NCBI GenBank assembly: GCA_947630245.1
Contig: CANRGR010000011.1
Coordinates: 1-32,632 of the forward strand
Source: an uncultured Clostridia bacterium
Lineage (GTDB): Bacteria; Bacillota; Clostridia; Christensenellales; Borkfalkiaceae
Reading direction: 5' to 3'
Length of the DNA stretch: 32,632 nucleotides
The notes under the pieces are model-generated. The model was not told the origin of the DNA. It searched no databases and saw only the letters and a program-made list of their open reading frames with translations. A program made the translations under genes and the position numbers. Below are positions 1 through 6,384 of this stretch, piece after piece. The stretch's first letter is position 1, and every line of letters starts with the position of its first letter.

Positions 1-1
1 G

Positions 2-529
2 ATCAAAGAGGAGACCGGCATCAACTACGCCGACGTGGAGCGGCAGATCCTTCTCAGAAACGTCGACCGGAATTGGATCGACCACATCGACGAAATGGAC
101 CGCCTCCGCAAGGGAATCGGACTGCGCGCCTATGCCCAGACGGATCCCATCATCGCCTACAAGCAGGAAGGCTCGGCAATGTTCAACGAAATGGTGGAAC
201 GGATCCAGACGAATACGGTCGCGATGCTCTTGAAGGTAAGGGTGGAAGTCCGCCAGCAGCCCGTCTCGCGCGTCATGCCGACGATCGCGCCCGCTTCCGC
301 GCCCGCGGCGCAGGACGAAGCGCAGAAGGCGCCCGAAGCGCCCGCAGAGCGCTCGGCTCCCATCGCGGGACCGCAGATCCCCGCGGCGATTGACGTAGAC
401 AGCCTCCGGACCAGCGGGTCGAGCAAGTTCAATCCCGCCTCCATGCCCAAAAAGAAGAAGATCGGTCCGAACGATCCTTGCCCTTGCGGCTCCGGATTGA
501 AATATAAGAAGTGCCACGGCAAACCGTAA
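2..529 (+). CDS. secA: Preprotein translocase ATPase SecA, C-terminal part (5' truncated)
   Basis: SecA is the ATPase motor that pushes unfolded preproteins through SecYEG at the cytoplasmic membrane. Only the last 175 or so codons are in the window; the frame is open from base 2. The visible start belongs to the helical wing/scaffold region (NVDRNWIDHIDEMDRLRKGIGLRAYAQTDP, a highly conserved SecA block, quoted here in short form: 'WIDHIDEMD' and 'GLRAYAQ'). It is followed by a low-complexity Ala/Pro/Glu-rich linker and ends in the SEC-C zinc motif, CPCGSGLKYKKCH, which binds SecB or ribosomes in other bacteria. The stop is at 527-529 and prfB starts 23 bases later, the common secA-prfB order of Firmicutes. 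The family assignment is secure; nothing can be said about the missing N-terminus. Confidence 0.97.
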   Translation: MKEETGINYADVERQILLRNVDRNWIDHIDEMDRLRKGIGLRAYAQTDPIIAYKQEGSAMFNEMVERIQTNTVAMLLKVRVEVRQQPVSRVMPTIAPASAPAAQDEAQKAPEAPAERSAPIAGPQIPAAIDVDSLRTSGSSKFNPASMPKKKKIGPNDPCPCGSGLKYKKCHGKP

Positions 530-552
530 GATCAAGCGGAGCACGGAGTGAT

Positions 553-1650
553 ATGTTCAAAGCAGACGATTACAGATTGAGAATGAAGTCCCTCGAAGAC
601 ACGCTCGGCGAGGCAAAGTATGCTCTCGACATCGACCACCGCTATGATCAGCTCAAAACGCTCAAAGCGGAGCAGGAGAAGCCCGAGGTATGGCAGGATC
701 TCGAACGTTCGAAGAAGATCGGGCGGGAGATCGCGTCCATCGAAGGGAAAATCTCTTCCTACGAGGCGGGCAGAAAGGCGATCGACGACGCAAACGAGAT
801 CATAGATCTCATCGAAGAGACGGAAGAGGAAGATCTCGTGCCCGAGCTCGACAAAATGATTCAGACCGCCGAAAAGGACATCGAGGAGATGCGCATCCGC
901 GCCCTTCTCCGCGGCAGATACGACGGCAGTAACGCGCTTTTGGCGCTCCACGCGGGCGCGGGGGGCACCGAGGCGTGCGATTGGTGCTCGATGCTCTACC
1001 GCATGTATTGCCGCTATGCGGAAAAGAACGGATTCAAAGTGACCGAGATCGACCGCCTTGCCGGCGACGGCGCGGGACTCAAATCGGTCGATTTCAAGAT
1101 CGAAGGGGAGAACGCATACGGCTATCTCAAAGCCGAGATCGGCGTTCACCGCCTCGTGCGCATTTCGCCCTTCGACGCGAACAAACGCCGCCAGACGTCG
1201 TTCGCATCCCTCGAAGTCATGCCCGAAGTTGAGGACGACGGCGAAATCGAAATCAAGGACGAGGACATCCGCATCGACGTCTACCGCTCCTCGGGCGCGG
1301 GCGGACAGAAGGTCAACAAGACGGAGACCGCAATCCGCATCACGCACTTTCCGACGGGGATTGTCGTCACCTGCCAGAACGAGCGCAGCCAGCTCCAAAA
1401 CAAGGAAATGGCATTCAAGTATCTGCGCTCCAAACTGATCGAAAAACAGCTTGAACAGCGCATGGCGGAGGAGGCGGCGCTCAAAGGGGAGACCAAAAAG
1501 ATCGAGTGGGGCTCCCAGATCCGCTCCTATGTCTTTTGTCCCTACACCCTCGTCAAGGACCACAGAACGGGCTATGAGATGGGGGACGTTCAGGCGGTGA
1601 TGGACGGCGATATTCAGGGATTTATCATTGATTATCTCAAAAAATCATAA
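553..1650 (+). CDS. prfB: Peptide chain release factor 2
   Basis: RF2 reads UGA and UAA stop codons and triggers peptide release on the ribosome. The 365-residue product has the stop-codon recognition tripeptide S205-P206-F207 and the catalytic G250-G251-Q252, at the same residue numbers as in E. coli RF2. I chose ATG 553 because a CGGAG ribosome binding site lies just upstream and the protein then begins at the usual RF2 N-terminus; the open frame extends further upstream into secA. There is no in-frame TGA and no CTTTGA shift site near codon 25-30, so this copy does not use the programmed +1 frameshift that autoregulates many prfB genes. It ends 3 bases before tsaD. Confidence 0.97.
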   Translation: MFKADDYRLRMKSLEDTLGEAKYALDIDHRYDQLKTLKAEQEKPEVWQDLERSKKIGREIASIEGKISSYEAGRKAIDDANEIIDLIEETEEEDLVPELDKMIQTAEKDIEEMRIRALLRGRYDGSNALLALHAGAGGTEACDWCSMLYRMYCRYAEKNGFKVTEIDRLAGDGAGLKSVDFKIEGENAYGYLKAEIGVHRLVRISPFDANKRRQTSFASLEVMPEVEDDGEIEIKDEDIRIDVYRSSGAGGQKVNKTETAIRITHFPTGIVVTCQNERSQLQNKEMAFKYLRSKLIEKQLEQRMAEEAALKGETKKIEWGSQIRSYVFCPYTLVKDHRTGYEMGDVQAVMDGDIQGFIIDYLKKS

Positions 1651-1678
1651 GTTATGTCAGACATAATACTATGCAAAA
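1651..1678 (+). repeat. Near-palindromic repeat element, copy A (inverted relative to copy B)
   Basis: This 28-base stretch contains the perfect palindrome TTATGTCAGACATAA (1652-1666) followed by TACTATGCAAAA. Its reverse complement matches 13198-13225 at all but three of 28 positions, and the similarity continues weakly into T-rich flanking DNA. The tsaD start codon (1654-1656) lies inside the left arm of the palindrome, so the element supplies the first codons of TsaD. The origin is unknown. It could be a protein-binding site, a recombination site or a small dispersed repeat. Confidence 0.7.
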
Positions 1679-2697
1679 GCCAAAAAACCGAAAAGACGGA
1701 TCCGATCATTCTCGGAATTGAGTCCTCCTGCGATGAAACGGCGGCAGCCGTGATCCGCGGGAGGTCGTTGCTTTCCGACGAGATCATCTCCTCCGCGCCC
1801 GTGCAGGCGCAGTACGGCGGCGTCGTTCCCGAGATCGCCTCCCGCGCGCATACCGACGCGGTGGACGAAGTCGTGCGGCGGGCGCTGAAAAGCGCGGGGA
1901 TCAAGAAGGAGGAGCTCGACGCGGTCGCGGTGACCTACGGCGCGGGACTTTTGGGCGCGCTTTTGGTGGGACTTTCCTTTGCAAAGGCGTTTGCCTTCGG
2001 GCTCGGTATTCCGCTCATCGGAGTGAACCATATCCGCGGGCATCTTGCCGCCGCGTATCTCGAAGACGCGGAGCTTGCCCCGCCCTTTGTCACTCTCCTT
2101 GCGAGCGGGGGACATACCGCGATTCTGTATGCGGAGTCGGAGACCGGATTCCGTTCGCTCGGCGGCACGGTGGACGACGCGGCGGGCGAGGCGTTCGACA
2201 AAGTCGCCCGCGTTTTAGGGTTGCCCTATCCCGGAGGACCGCATCTCGAAGCGCTCGCGCGGGAGGGAAGTCCCGTCGTTCCGCTTCCTAAGATGTTCAA
2301 GGGAGAGGGCGGATACCGCTTTTCGTACAGCGGGCTCAAAACGGCGGTGATCAACTATATTCATACGAAGGAGATGAAGTCGGAGGCGTGGAGCCGCGCG
2401 GACGTCGCCGCTTCCTTTCAGCATGCCGCGCTCGATATCCTCGTCGAACGGACGGTCGAGGCGGCGAAGGAGGAGGGCGTCGGGGTCGTGACCGCGGGAG
2501 GAGGCGTGATCGCCAACGGATACCTGCGCGAGCGCCTTGCCTCGGCTTGCGGGCGCGAAGGGCTCCGCCTCGTTCTGCCCGCCAAGAAGCGCTGTACCGA
2601 CAACGCCGCGATGATCGCCTCCGAGGGACTGATCCAATACCGCGCGGGAAATTTTTCCCCGCTCTCCCTCAATGCGCAGGCATATATCCCGCTTTGA
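1654..2697 (+). CDS. tsaD: tRNA N6-threonylcarbamoyladenosine (t6A) transferase TsaD
   Basis: TsaD transfers threonylcarbamoyl from threonylcarbamoyl-AMP to A37 of ANN-reading tRNAs, working with TsaB and TsaE in bacteria. The 347-residue product shows the family opening ILGIESSCDETAAAV, the metal-binding HIRGH motif (residues about 128-132) and the glycine-rich nucleotide segments ('LLASGGHT', 'TAGGGVIANGYLR'). Length is normal for Firmicutes. ATG 1654 is the only plausible start in frame, but I see no good ribosome binding site and the start codon sits inside a repeated palindrome. The partner enzyme that makes threonylcarbamoyl-AMP is also in this window (27462-28451), though not in the same operon. 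The gene may be co-transcribed with prfB. Confidence 0.96.
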   Translation: MSDIILCKSQKTEKTDPIILGIESSCDETAAAVIRGRSLLSDEIISSAPVQAQYGGVVPEIASRAHTDAVDEVVRRALKSAGIKKEELDAVAVTYGAGLLGALLVGLSFAKAFAFGLGIPLIGVNHIRGHLAAAYLEDAELAPPFVTLLASGGHTAILYAESETGFRSLGGTVDDAAGEAFDKVARVLGLPYPGGPHLEALAREGSPVVPLPKMFKGEGGYRFSYSGLKTAVINYIHTKEMKSEAWSRADVAASFQHAALDILVERTVEAAKEEGVGVVTAGGGVIANGYLRERLASACGREGLRLVLPAKKRCTDNAAMIASEGLIQYRAGNFSPLSLNAQAYIPL

Positions 2698-2712
2698 GGA
2701 GCTTTGGGATCC

Positions 2713-2741
2713 GCATAAAAACCGTTCGCTTGCCGAAACTG
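2713..2741 (+). promoter_or_regulatory. Possible forespore (sigma-G/F type) promoter for spoVAD
   Basis: GCATA (2713-2717) is followed after 17 bases by GAAACTG (2735-2741), a partial match to the Bacillus sigma-G pattern (GHATR, about 18 bases, CATxHTA). A similar GCATA/GATACTG pair lies upstream of sigG at 11920-11949. The spoVA operon of B. subtilis is read by sigma-G, which makes the location sensible. The boxes overlap the terminator hairpin. The match is weak, so this is inference. Confidence 0.3.
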
Positions 2742-2759
2742 CATTCGAACGGTTTTTTT
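2717..2759 (+). terminator. Rho-independent terminator after tsaD
   Basis: A 12-base arm (2717-2728, AAAAACCGTTCG) pairs perfectly with 2746-2757 and is followed by a run of seven T (2753-2759). The loop is 17 bases. The hairpin would end the secA-prfB-tsaD transcript. The T-run is immediately followed by the ATG of spoVAD at 2760, which leaves no room for a ribosome binding site. Confidence 0.85.
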
Positions 2760-3752
2760 ATGAGACACCAGACCATCTATTTCAAACATCAGCCGCGGAT
2801 TATCGCGGTGAGCACGATCGCCGGGACGAAGGAATGCGAAGGGATCGTGGGCAGGTATGTCGAAACCGCCCTCAACGACGACATGTACGGCGAGTCCACC
2901 TACGAAAAGGCGGAGTGCAAGATGCTCTCGCACGTCATCGACGGCGCGATCATCAACGCGGGGCTCGAACGGCATGAAGTCGATATGATCGTCTCGGGGG
3001 ATCTGCTCAACCAGATCATCTCGGCGAGCTTTGCGGCGCGCGACTATTCGGTGCCGTTTTTGGGAGTTTACGGCGCCTGCTCGACAATGGCGGAGAGCCT
3101 CGCTGTGGCGTCGGCGTTCATCGACGGCGGCTATTGCGATCATGTCGTCGCGGCGACAGGCAGCCATTTCGCCTCGGCAGAGCGGCAGTACCGCTATCCG
3201 CTCGAACTCGGGACGACCCGCCCTCCGCAGTCGCAGTGGACGGTGACGGGCGCGGGCGGCGCGCTTCTTTCCCGCAGCGGGGACGGGATCCGCATCACGG
3301 CGGCAACGCTCGGGAAGGTCGTCGATTACGGCGTCACCGACGTCAACAACATGGGCGCAGCAATGGCGCCCGCCGCGGCGGATACCATTCTGACCCATTT
3401 CCGCGAGACGGGGGAGTCCCCCTCGCAGTACGATCTCATCGTCACGGGGGATCTCGGCGCGCTCGGAAGCCGCATTCTCAAAGATCTCACCTGGGAGAAG
3501 GGGCTCGACATCTCCGAAAACCATGTCGACTGCGGGGAGATCATCTATAACGTCATCGAGGACGAATTTCAGGGCGGGAGCGGCGCGGGCTGTTCCGCGG
3601 TCGTCCTCAATTCTTATCTTCATGCCAAGATGATGACGGGCAGTCTCAGGCGCATTCTCTTCGTCGCAACGGGCGCGCTCCTTTCCACCGTCTCCTCGGG
3701 ACAGGGGGAGAGCATTCCGTGTATCGCGCACGGCGTCGTTCTCGAACGCTGA
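2760..3752 (+). CDS. spoVAD: Stage V sporulation protein AD (SpoVAD)
   Basis: SpoVAD is a thiolase-fold protein of the SpoVA complex. It binds dipicolinic acid and is needed to load it into the forespore. The 330-residue product aligns well from memory with B. subtilis SpoVAD: 'SGDLLNQ', 'FLGVYGACSTMAESLA', 'ATGSHFASAERQYRYPLE', 'GAAMAPAAADTI', 'GDLGALGSRILKDL', 'IPCIAHGVV'. ATG 2760 gives the family N-terminus, but it directly follows a terminator T-run and has no visible ribosome binding site; the frame is open upstream, and no better start with a binding site was found. spoVAE follows 18 bases downstream. The usual upstream partner spoVAC is absent here; tsaD occupies that position. Confidence 0.94.
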   Translation: MRHQTIYFKHQPRIIAVSTIAGTKECEGIVGRYVETALNDDMYGESTYEKAECKMLSHVIDGAIINAGLERHEVDMIVSGDLLNQIISASFAARDYSVPFLGVYGACSTMAESLAVASAFIDGGYCDHVVAATGSHFASAERQYRYPLELGTTRPPQSQWTVTGAGGALLSRSGDGIRITAATLGKVVDYGVTDVNNMGAAMAPAAADTILTHFRETGESPSQYDLIVTGDLGALGSRILKDLTWEKGLDISENHVDCGEIIYNVIEDEFQGGSGAGCSAVVLNSYLHAKMMTGSLRRILFVATGALLSTVSSGQGESIPCIAHGVVLER

Positions 3753-3770
3753 TCGCGCGGGTACATAGTT

Positions 3771-4148
3771 ATGGAATATCTCGGCATAGTTTTAATGTTT
3801 TTGAAGGCGTTTGCCGTGGGCGGACTCATCTGCATGATCGCGCAGATCGTCATCAATTTCACCGATCTTACGGCGGGGAAGATCCTCGTCCTGTTTATGC
3901 TTGCGGGGATTGTGCTCACGGCGGTCGGGCTCTATCAGCCAATTGTGGATTTTGCGGGCGCGGGCGCGACGGTTCCCATTTCGGGCTTCGGCTATCTTCT
4001 CGCCAACGGCGCGATGAAGGGAGCGGAGAAGGGACTGTTTGCCGCGCTCACGGGTCCGCTCGTTGCGGCGAGCGCGGGCGTCTCCGCGGCGGTCGTCTTT
4101 TCCTTCCTCATGGCGCTCATCTTCAAATCGCATACCAAGCACAACTGA
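3771..4148 (+). CDS. spoVAE: Stage V sporulation protein AE (SpoVAE), membrane subunit
   Basis: This small, very hydrophobic 125-residue protein has about four predicted membrane segments ('FLKAFAVGGLICMIAQIVI', 'ILVLFMLAGIVLTAVGLY', then two more). It carries the SpoVAE-type features 'FTDLT' and 'GFGYLLANGAMKGAEKGLFAALTG' (given here in part). SpoVAE and SpoVAC are thought to form the inner-membrane channel for Ca-dipicolinate in the forespore. It lies directly after spoVAD, which is the conserved gene order. The start ATG 3771 has only a weak upstream GCGGG. A sigma-A-like promoter for the next gene lies in the following 75-base gap. The call is confident from content and neighbour together. 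Confidence 0.9.
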   Translation: MEYLGIVLMFLKAFAVGGLICMIAQIVINFTDLTAGKILVLFMLAGIVLTAVGLYQPIVDFAGAGATVPISGFGYLLANGAMKGAEKGLFAALTGPLVAASAGVSAAVVFSFLMALIFKSHTKHN

Positions 4149-4169
4149 TCGCCTTTTTCGGTTTTTTGA

Positions 4170-4198
4170 TTGCATTTGCGCGAAAAATGTAGTATAAT
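4170..4198 (+). promoter_or_regulatory. Sigma-A-type promoter for the kinase-hydrogenase operon
   Basis: TTGCAT (4170-4175), a 17-base spacer and a perfect TATAAT (4193-4198) lie 26 bases upstream of the kinase start codon. The sequence TTGCATTTGCGCG that opens this promoter is repeated exactly in the minus-strand promoter at 15012-14984. Confidence 0.75.
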
Positions 4199-4223
4199 GC
4201 AGGAAAGCCGAAGGAGGTTTGCG

Positions 4224-4979
4224 ATGCAGGCGTATGAGGTCATCAAGACCAGAGAGAATAAGATCATCTATCGGGACGGGGACAAGCTCGTCAAGCTGTT
4301 TGACGAAAACTATCCGAAGTCCTTTATTCTGAATGAGGCGATCAACCAGGCCCGTGTTGCCGAGACGGGTCTGAATATTCCCAAATTTTATGAAATGACG
4401 GTCATCGGCGGCAGGTCGGCGATCGTCATGGAGTTTGTGGAGGGGAGGACGTTTCTCGATCTCTTCCGCGAGGAACCGGACCGCCGCGCCGAACGCATGG
4501 AGCAGTTTGTGCGGATCCAGCGGGACGTCCATTCCCGCAAACATCTTCTTCTGACAAAGTACAACGACAAGCTCAAACGCAAGATCCTCGCCTCCGATCT
4601 CGACGCGTCAACCCGCTACGATCTCTCCATGCGGCTGGACGGAATGCGCCCGCACACGCACGTTCTGCACGGCGATTTTCTGCCGAGCAACGTCATTGTT
4701 CGGCCGGACGGAACGCCGTTCATTCTCGACTGGTCGCACGCCAGCCAGGGGAACGCGACGGCGGACGCGGCAAAGACCTATCTCCTGTTCCGTCTCGGCG
4801 GCGCGGATGAATTTGCGGAGGAGTATCTCGATGAATTCTGCCGCCAGATGGGGGTTCCGCGCACCTATGCGGAGGAGTGGATTCCGCTCGTTGCGGCGGC
4901 GCAGCTCTCGGCGGCGGGAGACCCTCTCCGCCGCGAAAAACTGTTCAAATGGACCTGCGAGGAGGATCTCCATGCATAA
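4224..4979 (+). CDS. APH-fold (aminoglycoside/choline-kinase-like) phosphotransferase, substrate unknown
   Basis: This 251-residue protein has a protein-kinase-like fold of the APH family. It shows the catalytic loop H149-G-D151-x4-N156 (HGDFLPSN) and the metal-binding D169 in 'ILDWSHASQGN', with a beta-sheet N-lobe before it ('AIVMEFVEGRTFLDLF' marks the hinge). The start ATG 4224 has a strong AAGGAGG at 4211-4217. It overlaps the hydrogenase gene by 8 bases, so the two are probably translationally coupled. A resistance role is unlikely given the context. Members of this fold in spore formers include spore-coat (CotS-like), choline, homoserine and sugar kinases. The substrate cannot be read from the sequence. 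Confidence 0.8.
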   Translation: MQAYEVIKTRENKIIYRDGDKLVKLFDENYPKSFILNEAINQARVAETGLNIPKFYEMTVIGGRSAIVMEFVEGRTFLDLFREEPDRRAERMEQFVRIQRDVHSRKHLLLTKYNDKLKRKILASDLDASTRYDLSMRLDGMRPHTHVLHGDFLPSNVIVRPDGTPFILDWSHASQGNATADAAKTYLLFRLGGADEFAEEYLDEFCRQMGVPRTYAEEWIPLVAAAQLSAAGDPLRREKLFKWTCEEDLHA

Positions 4980-6384
4980 ATTCGATACAAAAGTTCAGCT
5001 TATCAAGTATAAAGTGCTCAAAGAGGTCGCGCGGCTCGCGTGGGAGGACAGTCTCCTCGAAAACGTCACCGAGATTCCCGTCACGCTTGCGCCCGGGAAG
5101 ATCCCGACGATGCGGTGCTGCGTCTATAAAGAGCGGGCGATCCTTGCCGAGCGGGTGCGGCTCGCGGTGGGCGGGAACCGCCACAACAGGAAGGTCATTC
5201 AGGTCATCGGGATCGCCTGCGAGGACTGTCCCGCGGGCGGATACGAAGTCACGAGCGCGTGCAGAGGTTGTCTTGCGCACCGCTGTGAAGAGGCGTGCAA
5301 GAAGGAGGCGATCTCCTTCGACCGCCAACAGAAGGCATACATAGACAAGACGAAATGCGTGGAGTGCGGGGCGTGCGCCAAAGCGTGTCCCTATACCGCG
5401 ATTCACAACTATAAGCGTCCCTGCGAGCAGAGCTGTAAGGTGAAGGCGATCTCGATGGGGAAGGATAAGGAGGCGGTCATCGACTATGAGAAGTGCATCG
5501 CCTGCGGCGCGTGTGTCTATACCTGTCCGTTCGGGGCGATCACCGACCGCAGTTATATTCTCGACGTCATCGACATGATCCTCAAAAGCAAGCAGAATAC
5601 CGAGTACAACGTCTATGCGCTCATCGCGCCCTCCGTCGCGGGGCAGTTTCCCTATGTGCGGATCGGGCAGGTGATCACGGGGATCAAAGAACTCGGTTTC
5701 AAGGGCGTTGCGGAAGTTGCGCGCGGGGCGGACATGGTCGCATGGGAGGAGAGCCGCGAGCTCGAAGAGCGCGGATTTCTCACGTCGTCGTGCTGTCCCG
5801 CCTTTGTCTCCTATGTGGAGAAGAATTTCCCGCAACTCACGGAGCACATCTCGAACCGTCTCTCCCCCGCGGGGACGATCGCAAAATATCTCAAAGAGCG
5901 GGAACCCTCCTGCAAGACCGTCTTTATCGGACCTTGCACGGCGAAAAAGACGGAGTTTCAGCGCGCGGAATATGCGGGGCTCATCGACAGCGTGATCACC
6001 TTCGAGGAATTGCAGGCGCTGTTCGACAGCAAGGACATCGAGTTGGAGCGGCTTGCCGAAACGCCGATCGAGGACGCGTCTCCCTACGGGCGGCGGTTTG
6101 CCCGTTCGGGCGGCGTCGCCGAGGCGGTGACGCGCTCACTCGAAGAGCGGGGGAGCGGATTCGAAGTCAACGCGATCTCGTGCAGCGGCATCGAAGAGTG
6201 CCGTGCCGCGCTCCTCAGGGCGAGCAAGGGCGTGCTGAATGCGAATTTCATCGAGGGAATGGCATGCCCCGAGGGCTGTGTCGGCGGCGCGGGGTGTCTG
6301 ATCCACAGCGAGAAGAGCCGCGCCGAGGTGGACGCATACGGCGAGGCGGCGGAAAAGCGCACGATTTCGGAGGTTCAGCCGTGA
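4972..6384 (+). CDS. Monomeric [FeFe]-hydrogenase-like protein with ferredoxin-type clusters (group B-like)
   Basis: This is predicted to reduce protons or oxidise H2 (or act as a related redox sensor) with ferredoxin, in the cytoplasm. The 470-residue chain has a Cys-rich N-terminus (C97, C100, C105, C109), two ferredoxin-like motifs (C129-x2-C-x2-C-x3-C139 and C175-x2-C-x2-C-x3-C185) and an additional C151/C155 pair. The H-cluster motifs follow: L1 TSSCCPAF with C274/C275, L2 GPCTAKK with C322, and L3 EGMACPEGCVGG with C432 and C436. All ligand cysteines expected for the H-cluster are present. L1 has Ala-Phe where classic catalytic enzymes often have x-Trp, which suggests the less-studied group B. 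The start overlaps the kinase gene by 8 bases. No maturase genes (hydE, hydF, hydG) are in the window. Confidence 0.88.
   Translation: MHKFDTKVQLIKYKVLKEVARLAWEDSLLENVTEIPVTLAPGKIPTMRCCVYKERAILAERVRLAVGGNRHNRKVIQVIGIACEDCPAGGYEVTSACRGCLAHRCEEACKKEAISFDRQQKAYIDKTKCVECGACAKACPYTAIHNYKRPCEQSCKVKAISMGKDKEAVIDYEKCIACGACVYTCPFGAITDRSYILDVIDMILKSKQNTEYNVYALIAPSVAGQFPYVRIGQVITGIKELGFKGVAEVARGADMVAWEESRELEERGFLTSSCCPAFVSYVEKNFPQLTEHISNRLSPAGTIAKYLKEREPSCKTVFIGPCTAKKTEFQRAEYAGLIDSVITFEELQALFDSKDIELERLAETPIEDASPYGRRFARSGGVAEAVTRSLEERGSGFEVNAISCSGIEECRAALLRASKGVLNANFIEGMACPEGCVGGAGCLIHSEKSRAEVDAYGEAAEKRTISEVQP

Noticed and set aside
2418-3731. Long minus-strand open frame (437 codons) opposite tsaD/spoVAD
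   Set aside because: It is a shadow of GC-rich coding DNA: Arg/Asp/Ala-rich, no family motifs, and the opposite strand has well-matched genes.
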